A program made the position numbers and the translations under genes. 64,000 nucleotides of DNA from Anticarsia gemmatalis (Eukaryota; Arthropoda; Insecta; Lepidoptera; Erebidae): assembly GCF_050436995.1 (NCBI RefSeq), contig NC_134770.1, positions 6,954,501 to 7,018,500 on the forward strand, read 5' to 3'. The notes under the pieces are model-generated. The model was given only the letters and a program-made list of their open reading frames with translations, did no database searches and was not told the origin of the DNA. Within the stretch, counting starts at the first letter, position 1. Every line of letters begins with the position of its first letter. Below are positions 22,048-37,000 of the stretch, piece by piece.

Positions 22048-25000
22048 GTGGGTTGTGTCGTGAGGCCTTAGACCCTGCGGTCTTGGCAATTGGAAAGGTA
22101 TAAGGTTTTCTTCTAAATATAGAACGGGGGATATTATTTCTTGCCGTGGGTGTGGAAGGTTTATGCAAAGGAAAACTTTATACTCTTCCAATTTGTGATT
22201 GGCTTGTTTGTTTGTTGTAAGCTGGATTTGCAGTAAAAATAACAAGACGGTTATATTTATAGTGTTCGGAGAAAACAATGATACAATTTATGACCACTTC
22301 TTATATCAATACCTGATTTTAGTTGATATATCTACGTTTTCTAAGGTCCATCTGTATTGGAGGAACAATTTTAACTTTTTGACAGATAATGTATGCAGTT
22401 TCTGTTAAAAATGTTAAAACGAATTTAACTAAAATTATTACATGATAACAAAATCTACTCTAGCCTATATAAAACCAGTTATAATACAAAATTGTTACTT
22501 CAAGTATCATCACAAGACTTAACAATGGAAATATGAATGAAGCAAAATAAGAAGTAGAAATAGTACAATGAGTCGAAAAGATCTTAAATACATAAAATGA
22601 CAAAACTAAAGATTTAATAAACTTACAAGTTTCAGAAAATATCCTTTCAATAATAAATATAACACACAATAGTATTATCTGTAAATATTGCGGCAGATAA
22701 TTTCAGATTATAACAAAACCCAAGTTGTCATTTTGTGATTTATCAATGGAATGCATAAGAGTATGAAACATTTTATACACTAGTTTACACACGTGTATAA
22801 ATCTTTAAGTAGAAGTAAAATGAGTAAAAACTATTCTATGAAATAAATTTATCCTTTATTTAGAGGTGAATCGAAAATCATCAGTATCATCAACCTTATT
22901 TAATACCTGTGACAAGCTTCAAGCAATTGAAGCTGACATTTGAATTTTCCCATAACAACACACCTGTTATACCCGAAGGTGTAGACAGAGGTGTATAAAA
23001 TACAACCACGTTTCGCCACTAACATTGTTATTACTATGTTATAGTGAGCCTGTTGCCATAAACCGGGCACAAATAAGTAAAATAAAATTTGAAAATACCG
23101 TATTTTGCCAGGTCCAAGAATCGAACTCGAGACATCACGATCAGCAGTCGATTATACTATCAACCACGCCACAGATTCTGATAGATAGATAATATTCTGA
23201 TTTAATTATTTATAAAATTAATTACTTACAATCAGAGAAAAGGCTACATCATTTCGTATCTTCCCAACGACAAATGGGCCATCAGTTTTGGACATAAATT
23301 ACATTGTTTTATCTCTACCATTATGGTCACGCCTGTTGCACAGGGTGTAAGCGTAGGTGTATAGACAACCATGCTTCTTTTGTATCAACTTTCTGATGTA
23401 ACAGGCGCGAATGTTGCCATATCTAACTATCTTTGAAGCCTACTTCTCCCAACTGTTTTGTAAAGACCTCCTTCACAACATGCAAATCTCATAAACTGCT
23501 TTTAGTCCATTGAAGAGTTACATTTTGGGTAGCGTTGCTCTGAAAAACGCAAATATTTTTTTTTACTTTTCAGTGGACCATGAACAAGTTTGATGATGCT
23601 TTATTACTATAATGAAATAGTTCAGGCTTATTTAGATTACTAAATTGAATGAACGAGTAAACAAAAATTATATGGTTGTCAAAGTTACAGATAGTGCCTG
23701 TGTGTCATTTCGAAAGTTAGGGAAGGGAAGAGAGAGTTCTAATATATAAAGTTCTCGCGTCACAGTTTTCGTGACCATACTCCTCCGAAACGGCTTGACC
23801 GATTCTTATGAAATTTTGTGAGCATATTGAGTAGGTCTGAGAATCGGCCAACACCTATTTTTTATACCCCTAAGTGACACTTTTTTATATGGCAGAACAA
23901 CGTCTGCCGGGTCAGCTAGTATTATTATAAATCTTGGCCACTATCTATTTCAGAATGTATTTTTTTCTATTTCTCTTTGATATCGACAATATTTAATTTT
24001 TACTCGTAAACCAATAGCTGTCTCGATTAAAGTAAGGTGACAGAAAAATTACTAAATTAGAGCAATATAACAATTCTCGTGAAACTACTTTTAGTTGGTA
24101 TCCGATCTTAAGTTGAAAAGGCGAGGAATCGATGATCAATCTTTTAACATAATTCCTGGCTCGATTAGCGCCAGTTTATTCTTGTAATTAACCTTGTAAA
24201 AGCTGTAATTTTACCACAAAATTCATTTTAGTCACAACTTTGTGCAATAATGTAGGTACGGAACAAAGACGTGACCGTTTAAAAGAATCCACGTGTTAGC
24301 TTTTTTTGCAGTCATTAAGTGATTTTAGAGTTGGATTGTAACACATATGCAACTCTATGCCTGTATCTAGTATCTGTATCTTGGGGCTAATAAGGATAGA
24401 ATTATTATATTATAGACAGATATTATTGTTACTTACTGTTTAATTTATTCATCTTGGCAATATAGAGACTAATAATATTGGTATAATATGTAAACATATG
24501 TTAAAGTTTAAGAAATAAAGCGTACCTATTTGACTTTGACTTACCATATAAACACATAGCACACTTTTTACCCTGTTAAATCTTTTCTCGAAACCATTTG
24601 CTATTAAAAATATTGTAATCAATATTTGGACAACTCACACACGGTCATCTAATTCCAAACTGAGCAGAGCTTGTACTATGGTAACCAGACAACTGATAAA
24701 CATACTTATATACTTCTAAATACATACTTATATACATAAATTAACATCCAGGCTCAGAACAAATGCTCGTGCTCATCACACAAAGATTTGTCCCGGGTGG
24801 GATTCGAACCCGCCACACGCGGCGCTACGGTTATTGCAGCGAGGTGACCGCTTAAACCACTGCGCCAAACGTAATCGCAAAAGCCACTAAAACAAACACA
24901 TATTTTGGTTAAAAATATACAAACAGCATCATAAAGTGTTCCGCTCAAATCTGTAGTAGTGAGCGCTGAGTATCATTCAGTTATGACGGCTTAAATGTCA

Positions 25001-28000
25001 GAGGTTAGTTATGTAAGCCACGTTCAACAGATGGTACTGTTGCTTTACCTACCTAAATGTTCTATGTCGCGATTGAAAAACCATGCTAGGTAGCTGTAAA
25101 AGAAAATTATTCGTATTTTAACAAAATGTTAACTAAATGAGTTAGTTAAGTAGGTACGCTACGAAATCCAGTAGTTTAAGCTCAAGTTAATTAAACTATA
25201 GACTATTTTATATTGCCTGTAAATGGATGAAAATTATCGGTGTGATTTTTGTGAAAATTATTTATTTAACTGGACTTCAACGTTTTTTATTGAAAGGTAT
25301 GCGGACAAGGAATGAGAATGACAACTAGTATACATATATTACGTCGGGGAAAAAGTCTTTTCGCATTATAGTATGTATGAACTTGTAATTAAATCTTTTC
25401 TCTACACAAAAAGCTCGATATTTGGGTACCTCACGAGCTCACTGAAAGAAACCTATTGAACCGTGTACTCATTTGTGATTCTTGAAGCTAAAGAGATGTT
25501 ATTACAAGTTCATACATACTGTAATGCGAAAAGACTTTTTCCCCGACCTAATATTATACTATACTCTCAAAAACATGCTACACTTTTCTCTTCTCTCTTG
25601 ATCTTCTAATATTATGCAGCTATGGCCTATACCCAAAGCCGAGCCGTGCTTGTCATCCAGCTGAAATTCTTAATGTCGAGCTGGGAGGGAATGTTTAAAC
25701 CAAGAAGCTCAAGTTCCATAGCCAAGACAGCCCTCCTAGATCTATTAATTGACACAACTAGTTGACCAAATGTCGGGAGGTCGAAGCTTGGGTTCGATTC
25801 CCACACGGAACAATTATATTGTGTGATCCGCAAATAATTGTTTCGGGTCTGGTTGTACTTTGTGTCCGTTGTTTATATGTTTGTAAAAGGCCCCGCGACA
25901 CAATAGCAATTCTTAGAGGGAGTTGTCTTTAAAATATGAAATGAATACCTAGGCGTGTGCCTGTACCGCCAATTCAAAACTTTCACAAGTGTGTTTTCAG
26001 AATTCTGTCATATCAGCTTTCTATATTTTCAGTAACTTAACCAAAATGGCTGTAAAAATTCGCCATTTGTTTTTTTCTAAACAATGCCTATAGCCAGTGA
26101 ATTCAATTTGACATTCCAATTTCCAACGTCCAGTTCATCGGACCGCCAAAATGGACTGTCAAAGTTCGTTTCACTAAAGCCGTTTCTAGGAATGGCATAG
26201 ATGTTTAGATTCTGCCAATGGCTATTTAATCCGAGGGATGCATTCATGGGAAATGTACGGCTTTATTTACGCTGAAATGCAGAATGTTTTTGAAAGAAAA
26301 TCGTGCTATTTTTATTTCTTTGTTTATAGTTGGAATGGATGATATAATGGTTGTTTGGATTTGTTTGAAGACTTATATTACAGTGCTTTTTATAAATGAA
26401 ATAAATGCTGTATCTATGAAATTATGTAAAAGTTGAAAAACTTTTACATCTTTTTACAATATCTATGATTAGGTACTTCTCAATATATTGATAAGAGTTT
26501 GTGGACACTATCAATACTCAATCACGCAAAAACTAAACAGATTTAGATAATTACCAGACATGCTGCTACGACAGTAAGAACCAGTTTCACGGCTTATTGA
26601 TAAACTATCCAGAAGATAAAGTGACAGTTAGTGTATGAACACAACTGTAAAAAAATTCTTGATCACCTACAGTCCAACAACTTAGTAAAGAACCTTGTGT
26701 GCAAGATTTAAGGCCGCCTATGCATACATAATTTAGAATTTAAAACTTCTGTTAGTAGACTTATGCAGCTGACGGTAGCCCGTTTGATGCAGCTACTTTA
26801 TTTTGGCCATACACAAAAGTATTAATTTAATATAACACAAATCTTGCATGTCGAAACTACTAAGTTGTCGGATTTAGTAAGTTATCCAGAAGTAAGAGAA
26901 AATGGGCATAAAAATGCCTGAAAGAAAATATTAAATTTTGACCTATCACCTTTCCACACAAGCCTTTTGTGAAACAATACAATATTTACATTTACAATGC
27001 TATAAATACATTATAGCGATTCCGGTGACGCAGCGTGGCAATGTTTTTACAAGTTAATTTAATTTCATCGTGTATGCCTTTTAATTTATCATTTATTGAT
27101 TAAATTGTGGTACTCGTTGATACTATTTCCATTTTCCGGCTTTTCAACTGGATTCTGTGAATTCGGAGCTTTATATGGAGTAGTTCAGGAATGTATGAAT
27201 CCAAAAACTTACTTATTAGTACGTGTTTTACGAACACAAGACTTTTTGTGTGGCATAGGGTATTTTAGGTTAAAACAAAAAAAATGCTTGTGTTATGGAT
27301 AAAATGTAGGAAATAATAATATGCTTAAATTATATTATTTAGGTCTGCACGGATTTTAATAAAGTTATCCAGTATTTAAACACACATCCATACTAATATT
27401 ATAAATGCGAAAGTAACTCTGTCTGTCTGTTACTCAATCACGCCTAAACTACTGAACCAATTTGCATAAAATTCGCGCGGGTAAAAGCTAGTAGTTTATA
27501 ATCTGGATAAACACACGATTCTTTTTACCCCGGGTAATCTTTCCACACGGACGAAGTAGCGGGCAGAAGTTAGTTAAATATATTTTCTAAGCTAAAATAC
27601 ACAATGTCTGTAAAAAAAGTCTTTCACGGCAAGAGTTAGAGATTTTCTTAGTATTATAGTTATTTCCGTGCACTACAAAGCGCTCAGCTTAGTCTTTTTA
27701 CACAAAAAGCGTGAAGCAACGAGCTCGGCGCATCAAGTTCTAAACGACGATATATTTAGACATTCTTTGTTATGTGCATTTAATTAACTAGGCAGGCACG
27801 GACTTGGGTTAAAATGTTTAAAATTTTTAAGCCATTTCTTCGCTACAAGTACGCCTATGCACTCGACTTTGCTTGAGTAGTCTGTAGAATCGGTTCTTTT
27901 GGGATATGAGGCATACAAACTTTCATATAAATGCCTGGTTAGGGAGCTGGCATAAAAAAATATATCAGAGAGGGTTAATTATTCGTCTCTAAAGGTGTCA

Positions 28001-31000
28001 TTGATTGGAATTTTGGTTGCTGTAGCCCATCTCGGAAAGGCTCTTGCAAATGACTGCCTCCGTGGCACAGTAGTTTAGGTCGCCACGCCGATACCACTGC
28101 GTCGGGAGGTCGTGGGTGCGATCCACGAATGATTGTTTCGGGTCTGGTTGTACTTTGTGTCCGTTGTTTGTAAAAGTCCCCGCGACACAAGAGCAATTGT
28201 TAGTGCGGGAGATGTCTTTAAAAAAAAGTAATGGTCAGGGGCTCAACCTTATACAACACACTAAAGATTTTTCCAAGTTAATATGTAATTTATATAATTA
28301 CTAGCTGACTCGCGCAACTTCGCTTGCGTCACATAAGAGAGAATGGGTCATAATGTTCCCCGTTTTTGTAAAATTTTTTACTGATACTCTGATCCTATTG
28401 GTCGTAGCGTGATGATATATAGCCTATAGCCTTCCTCGATAAATGGGCTATCTAACACTGAAATCATTTTTCAAATCGGACCAGTAGTTCTTGAGATTAG
28501 CGCGTTCAAACAAATAAACTCTTCAGCTTTATAATATTAGTATACATAGATTAGTATAGATCATTCGCATTAACCGTGAAAGAGAACCTAAGTCTTTGAG
28601 ATCTAAAAACGGTAACTAAAGAAATAAGTACAAAGTACTTATTTAAGTTGACAATAAATAAATTAACTACACATGCCGTAACACTACATTTTCTATTATC
28701 ATTGTGCAGTTTATCTGAAAAACGTATGACGCATTTTACTCCGGCGTAGCTCGTGACCTTATGAAGTAATGACCTTTTTCATTGAGATGTTTCATGCGTC
28801 TATGGAAGCTAAAGATTTGAACACGGATTGCAGTGTGCAAAGAAATTACAGTCAATTTGAAGGAACAATCAGTTGTGTGATCTTAAGTTTGGTTTGTTCA
28901 ACTTCTTGTTAAATTATTTACTGCTTAGTAGTTTACGAAGGTATAAATAATTTAAATAAAATAGCACTATGATTGTCAATTGACTCCATAATCATTTTGC
29001 ACATGCATTGAATTACGCATGGTCTTTTCTAGACTAAATTGAATATTTCAGCTAAAATCTGTTGATTTTCCTCATTTTGATAATGAGGACTGAATTTCTC
29101 TTGTTTCACTAGTTAGAAATTACGGATGTATATTTAAAAACAACTTACCAATCAATTTCACTTTAATTTTCACTATCAATGTGAGTGTTATCAAATCATA
29201 AAACATTTTTTTAAGGCCCTACCCTCATTCGAAACTGTGTTCAGGTGCATCCGGTGAGATTGGAGGAAAGGCTAGTCTGATAATTAATTATTCTACAAGC
29301 TAACATAATTTCTAAGAGCCCAATATCTAAGAATTTTATTCCGATTTTTAACACTTATCGCAAAAATCTTCTTTACATCCTGTTTAAATTCATGTGCATT
29401 TCCCGCTATAACTTAATAACACTAACGATCATAGAGTAATTCACTCAGCGCTACTCACTTTTATACGGCGGCCATTTATTAATCCTATTATGTATCCGAG
29501 TAATTCACACGCGTATCTCACAACAAGATAATGTGCAACTTTAACGAAAATCTTTGAATGCAAGTAACATTATGCTTAGAAATAAAGGCATTTTGGGATT
29601 CAGTCAATTGAGATATTTTCAATATTTCAAATAGTTTCCCTCGATGCCCCAACATATTTCCACAGGGTGGAAAAAAAATCCACCCTGTATAGATAAGTTT
29701 TACTTATAAAAACAAACATAACATTTTTTTTAAAATTTATGATCCCCATATCGCAATTGACCAGTTTGGACTCAAGGCCTTATCCCTCCCTCATTACGGG
29801 AGGAGACCCTTGCCCAGCAGTGGGACATTAATGGGTTAAATTTATTGTTATTTTATGATCATCTTATACAGATTTAGATACTTGAATTCTTAATGTTAAG
29901 AATATTTAGCGAGTTCTCTACAATTAACAAAAATCTTTACGTAATTAATAAACAAACCAAACACATTTTTAACTACAAATACCGAGACGACATTGAAACA
30001 CAAATATAAACATAACAAGACATTCGTCTGTGATGAAAGGAAGTGACCTATAAAATCTATTTGAGACCATTACGTTGATCGTGATTCTCTGTCCACTGGC
30101 TCTGCGGTCCGCCGGCTTATCACGTATCTCAGTTGACAACTAGTGTACGTCAAATTGATGGTCACTATTCATAACACTATAATCTAAAGGAGCAATGTAC
30201 AGCATAGTAGCTTTGAAATAGTTGTCAACTGAGTCTGGTGGGTCTATTATGTATTTCAGTTGACAACTAGCGTACCCTCCCCCTGAGAAAATAATCTATA
30301 CTAATATTATAAAGCTGAAGAGTTTATTTGTTTGTTTGAACGCGCTAATCTCAGGAACTACTGGTCCGATTTAAAAAAATCTTTCACTGTTAGATAGCTC
30401 ATTTATCGAGGAAGGCTATAGGCTTTATAATCATCACGCTACGACCAATAGGAGCAGAGTACCAGTTAAAAATGTTACAAAAACGGGGAAAATTATGACC
30501 CATCCTCTCTTATGTGACGCAAGCGAAGTTGCGCGGGTCAGCTAGTGACAAAATATAAATAGTCGAGGACTGCATTTTTTTGCCAACAATCTGTCATAAA
30601 CCGCCAAAATATTCTGATTCAAACCTTACAAAGTTCGTCCCTGTTCACGTCGGTCTAAAACTCCGCCATTTTCGAGCAATTATTTTGGATGCAGCGTCGC
30701 CTTTCTATTAATAGTTAAAACTGTTACTTACGCGAATTGCTCCTAATATACTCCGTTGACGTTAACGTTCCGTTAGAGCGAGATAGATATATATAACTAG
30801 CGTTGGAGAGAAGAAGACGGAACGATGTGGGTGTAATTCCTTTTTACTGTCAGTTAAAATTAAAACGTGGTTGTTATTTAGGGTTCCTTGTCTAAATGGT
30901 AAAGGCGGAACCCTATTACTGAGACTTCGCTGTCTTTCTTTCACCAAGCTGTACTCCATAAACCGTGATACAGTTGGCATTTTCACAGTTGATGTATTTC

Positions 31001-34000
31001 TGTTACCACTTTATTAATAAATACTAATACTAAAAAGCAGAATAAAATAAATATTTAAAGGGGCTCCCGTTCAGTAGCCGGAATTTATTTCATAAAAGTA
31101 AAAATAAATGAAATAGTAAAAAGCACATAGGTATTAGGCAAAACTTTTAGTTGAACAACGTCTTCACATCTAAAGTATAAATCCCGGTTTTACCACATTC
31201 AGATAACTTTGAGATAGCTTATGAAATGGAATTTTGTCAGTCATTATTTCACCCATTTGCTGTCACTTTATTTATCAGTTAAGTTAACTGACACTTTTTA
31301 AGCTGTGCAACAGATTCTAAACAACGAGAAGAACCGGGCTAGTCAGCAAGAGTTAAAATAAAGTTAAATAAATAAAAGCAGTGATAACTGGTACATTACA
31401 TTAATTCCTACGCGTTCGAACTGAAGACAATCACCTCTGACTTTTACAAGTTGTGTGGGTATTTGTTAATTGTACGCTGCTCAGAAAATATTGAGAGCAC
31501 AAGCACGTATTATACTAGCTATAGCATAATGTCTAGCTGTAGGTAATCATTGATTCTGTCTTAAATATCTATTACTCGAAGGTGACTGACTGACATACCC
31601 CCGATTTCTGAGGTACATTTAATTTCAAAACCGTCTAAAATCATTTAAAATATGCTATTGGGTAGATAAACTACTGCTGAATGTACTCAGAAACCGGGCA
31701 ATAGTGATTTATCAAGCACAGCCCAAACCACTGGACGGATCGGGTCGAAATTTGGCATGCAGGTAGATGTTATGACGTAGGCAACCTTTAAGACAGGATT
31801 TTGAAAACGCATATCGCGGTCGTTACCATGCATGCGGGGAGTTCCTGCATTCGGAAGTGTGCGTTACAGCAGGGAGTTTCATACAAATAATACTGATGAA
31901 CAGCTCGAGTTGATACGGCAACGATTAGTCTCTTAGTTGATACGTGTGCTACGACCTTAAAACAACTTCAAAGTGGTCGCTTTACAATGGCAATAGCTTC
32001 AGATAGTTAATTCTAGCAATATCAATCATTATTTTATGTTTTACAGCACTTTCCGAAATGAAAAACTGTTTGAAAATGATGAATCTTCAAACTTGTATAA
32101 CTCGGTTCAAAGTGATTCTACAGATTTTGTGCCATACTAATTATTGCTCTAAATGGCTATTCTATCGATATATGCCATTTTTTGTTGGCCGGCACTTTAA
32201 AAATAGGCCTAAAATGGTTGATCTCCTTTGAATCTAATTTGACATGCTCACCATATGACAAAAAACCCCTGACACCACGCTCAACATTGAACCATTAGTA
32301 CAAAGTTACCCAACAGCAACATTTTACAAGCTATATTGAGTGGTCCACATCTTCGCTGCAGCCTCACGAACTGGGTTAAGCATATTGACTTTTTGAAAGG
32401 GGTGAATGTGTCGTTGAAGCACTGTTTAATGTTGCAACGGTAGTAGAAAATGGGTTGAAAAGTTTTCTGTTTAGTTGAGTTGTAGTATTTTTATTATGCA
32501 GTTTATCTATAACATTGCCATAGACTAAGCCCCTGTTTCGCGACTACTAGATAAATATCCGATAGATTACGGAATATTGGCAGTTTTTTTATACATTTCC
32601 TCATTGCACGTTTGGCACAATGGTTAACGTGGTCAACTCTCTGCAACAAACGAAACTTTCTTTCTATCGTATGGTTAGTGGTCAACCTAATAGTGTCAAA
32701 GTTGTTAAAAAACCGCCCGAAAGCTTTTGACATGGCTTAACGACTGTTATCTTGATTGACAACAACCGGGACCGAGTTTTTACGTGCCCTCCGAATCACG
32801 GAGATGCCCAGTTCAAATACCACTATGCGGTCACCCATCTATGGAATGAGTGCGCCAGAGGTTAATTAACCCACGAATCGAAATCGAAATCGAATCGTTT
32901 AGCGACTGGTGAGCGCAGCTGGCTATGGGCGCCTCAAATGTACGTCAGGCTGGCCCGGCCCCATGGAATTTCATAATGAGATTGTTATCAATCCAATGTA
33001 CCCGGGTATACTAATATATGTAACACCTTCATTTTCAATGTAACTCTTTTTAAAAGAAATTACGTGCACTTCTTAGTGGCCGGGCCAGCCTGACGTTTTC
33101 AGCCCGGCCACCTTGTTTCCCACTAATCTACAAAAAATACTGGCAATATTGTGCTACAGATGAAATATACCCTATAATTTATGCATATGTAACACAAAAT
33201 CGAATCCTAAAATGCAATAGCATACGAAATATTAGCGGTTGCAGGTGGCCGGGCTGAAATTATTTCGTTAATATAAAACAGTAAAACTGCAACACCTACC
33301 AAAAACTAATACCAGTACATAATGAGATATAGAGATATAGAATACATGTAACGCTTTCATTTTAAATTATAATACATATTTAGAAAGAATAATCACTTGA
33401 AATTATATTTCAGCCCGGCCACCTAAAAGCGGTAATATTCCCTAAAATCTTATGCCAATTTGTACAGTAAAACCTGATACAGCTATGAAATGAAAGTTAC
33501 ATTCGTTTCGTTTTAGTCGTATACCTTTAAGCCTTCTGTTTGACTAGATTATCAAAATCTGAGAAACTTGCCGAAGAGTGACTATCATTTATTAACTAAT
33601 TCCAGGACATTTGGTTTGTTGAGTGAAACAAAATTGGTAATTGTCATATTTTTTTAATAATCATTTTTGAAATTAGTTAGACAACATTTGTACTTATATT
33701 AATTAGGTACTATAACAATTGTTAATTATAAATAATGTAAAAAAAGGTTACACATCGATAATAACACAGTTATCAAAAAATTATAGTAATATCAATATTA
33801 CCTTAACATCGAACATTCATTCATTCAGAATATAGACGTTATTTCGAAGGATTGTGAACACGATTGCCCGGGCACTGTTTTGTCCAGCTATAATGTAAAG
33901 AATATTATATCTTTTGATTTAAATGGAACAGATCAAATAATATTGAACGATATACCTTTATCTATCAAAGTTAGAACTAATATTTATGTGATTGTAGGTG

Positions 34001-37000
34001 CTTAAGTGTGTATTTAAGAATTGTTGTAATAATTATATTAGCATAATTTTAATTGAAAGTTTTCAAAACTTTAAATTCAAAGTTGATGTAAAAATCATCA
34101 TGAAAATCTGTGATTTTTTACCAAGGTATAATAAGTATTTAACCAAAAATTATCTTCTAATATTCTGAATGAATGAATGTTCGATGTTAAGGTAATATTG
34201 ATATTACTATAATTTTTTGATAACTGTGTTATTATCAATGTGTAACCTTTTTTTACATTATTTATAATTAACAATTGTTATAGTACCTAATTAATATAAG
34301 TACAAATGTTGTCTAACTAATTTCAAAAATGATTATTAAAAAAATATGACAATTACCAATTTTGTTTCACTCAACAAACCAAATGTCCTGAAATTAGTTA
34401 ATAAATGATAGTCACTCTTCGGCAAGTTTCTCAGATTTTGATAATCTAGTCAAACAGAAGGCTTAAAGGTATACGACTAAAACGAAACGAATGTAACTTT
34501 CATTTCATAGCTGTATCAGGTTTTACTGTACAAATTGGCATAAGTTTTTGGGGAATATTACCGCTTTTAGGTGGCCGGGCTGAAATATAATTTCAAGTGA
34601 TTATTCTTTCTAAATATGTATTATAATTTAAAATGAAAGCGTTACATGTATTCTATATCTCTATATCTCATTATGTACTGGTATTAGTTTTTGGTAGGTG
34701 TTGCAGTTTTACTGTTTTATATTAACGAAATAATTTCAGCCCGGCCACCTGCAACCGCTAATATTTCGTATGCTATTGCATTTTAGGATTCGATTTTGTG
34801 TTACATTTGCATAAATTATAGGGTACATTTCATCTGTAGCACAATATTGCCAGTATTTTTTGTAGATTAGTGGGAAACAAGGTGGCCGGGCTGAAAACGT
34901 CAGGCTGGCCCGGCCACTAAGAAGTGCACGTAATTTCTTTTAAAAAGAGTTACATTGAAAATGAAGGTGTTACATATATTAGTATACCCGGGTACATTGG
35001 ATTGATAACAATCTCATTATGAAATTCCATGGGGCCGGGCCAGCCTGACGTACATCGCCTCAAACATATGAATATAAAACAGATTTTTCTATGGCATTAT
35101 CTAGCGCTACGTGTGATGGGTTCGAATACTACCCGGGACAAATATTTTTGTGATGAGCACGAGTGTTACAATGGTATATGGCAAGAGATAAAATAAGTAC
35201 CTATATTATAAAAAATATCAGAAGAAAAGAAGAAAATTCCCAGTTGTTCTTTCTTACACTGTCCCCCGGGCTGACAACTGGGTCTTCTTTTCCTCCTACT
35301 GGGTGTTAGTCTATTTAAAAAGGAAACCGATCGATATTTTTTTATAATATAAGTACCTAGGTACTTATTTTATCTCTTGCTAGTAAATCTCAGTAACGTA
35401 GGGTTTCTAAGAAATTCTCGAAGATCTTGAAATATGAGAAAAAAGCATCCGAACGTCGCCGTGGGCGAAGTGTAGTATTGATTTTATACCGAGAAATAAT
35501 GAGAGAGCAACTTTTTATATGATAGGTATTATTTTATATTTCTAGAATATGGGCATAAATCAAGGCGTTTAATTTTTCAGACCCTTCATTCAATTTAGGT
35601 ACTTATTCATATAGAAGTCATTGTAGAAAACGCATTGACCAATTTGGATAAAAGTTTTGTAAAAGAAAATTCAGTACATTGATTTGTTCGAAGCGTACTT
35701 GTTTAGTTTTTTTTTTTTCCATTACAAGATTTTTTGCCATCCCATAGGTAGCTTTCGAAAAGCAATCAAGAAATGTTATATGAAAAACTGATATCTACTA
35801 CTTCTACTTTCTGACTTACTTATTGAAACACTAATTAAATTGTCAAATTCTCGAAAAATAGTACCAAGTGTAGCAAATACATAAAATATTAACTTGTTTT
35901 AACTCTAACCCTCTTATTATAACCCTATAAGACAAAATTTTATCTAGACCCAGCACAGATACTCATGTTCATCACACACTACATCCAACAATGCAATAAT
36001 CTTAGGTGTAATTTATCAAAACTCGTTCTCTGACTGCACGTCAAAAAGTAATACGAAAATAATCAAAATTTGGAAATCTCCATCCCCCATTTCCCATATC
36101 ATCCCTTACACCGTTGCTTGCAATCAACCCTCATTTAGGGGTGTAGCAACCCCAACACGATGATGTTTTAATTAGCGCTCATTCACTCACTTTGTATTTA
36201 TTATCTCAATTGATCGCCGCTCTCCGGCCACTCGGCCAGATGTCCTTGTGTTACTGTACAGGTTTGTTACAGAAGGTTAACTTGGAATTACTTTGAAAAT
36301 ATGAAAATTGGGATTTGAGAATTGTACTACTTAAGTAAGTACATATTGTGGCATAATTTTCAATGGTCGCTTTATAGCAAGTTCATGGCTTTTACTGATG
36401 CAATTTAAAATTAATTAATATAAAGGTAATAAGTAGTTTTTTTATTCTCATTAACTTTTCATCTCTTCTTTTTCTTGCGAGGAGCATAGATGAAGTACAC
36501 GAATATTAGCCTAGTATACTCAAGAACTACGGTTAAACACGGTTCAACTAGACTACGGTTTAAACTATTAACGAAACAGGAATCTGTCCTCTTACATTTT
36601 GTCAGCTTTAAATTCAAGAGGGGTCAAGTAAGCTTATGTAGGTCAACTGAAAAATAGGTTAATTTTAAAATACAGTAACAACTTCTGTAAATCTGTATAC
36701 GTAACTAAGTCGGACAACTTAGTATAATGATTGATCCTAAGTGTTTCCGAGATAAAGTGGCTGTATCACAAAGAACATAGTCGGCTGCCTAAGCTGAATC
36801 ACTGATGTCCTAAAGTTCTGAATTTTGTATAATAATATACATGTATATTTTATAGTATAGGATCCCGCTATACATCGAACTTCACCGAACTGATTAATGT
36901 ATGCATTTTTTATCAAATAAAATATTATGTCAAGAAATACACTCAGCGGCAGAAAAAGTGGCCCAAAGCAAAACTACGATAAAACTTTTTAGAATATTAA

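Noticed and set aside
24780..24872. Possible tRNA gene (A and B boxes)
   Set aside because: No seven-base-pair acceptor stem or anticodon arm could be formed. The sequence continues into a shared SINE tail, as do the other B-box hits at 16345, 22960, 28050 and 47938.
32938..35055. The large palindrome as an assembly artefact
   Set aside because: Not favoured, because the arms differ at a few positions, the centre is unique, and an exact 8-bp duplication plus a rejoined SINE flank it. Long reads would still be the proof.
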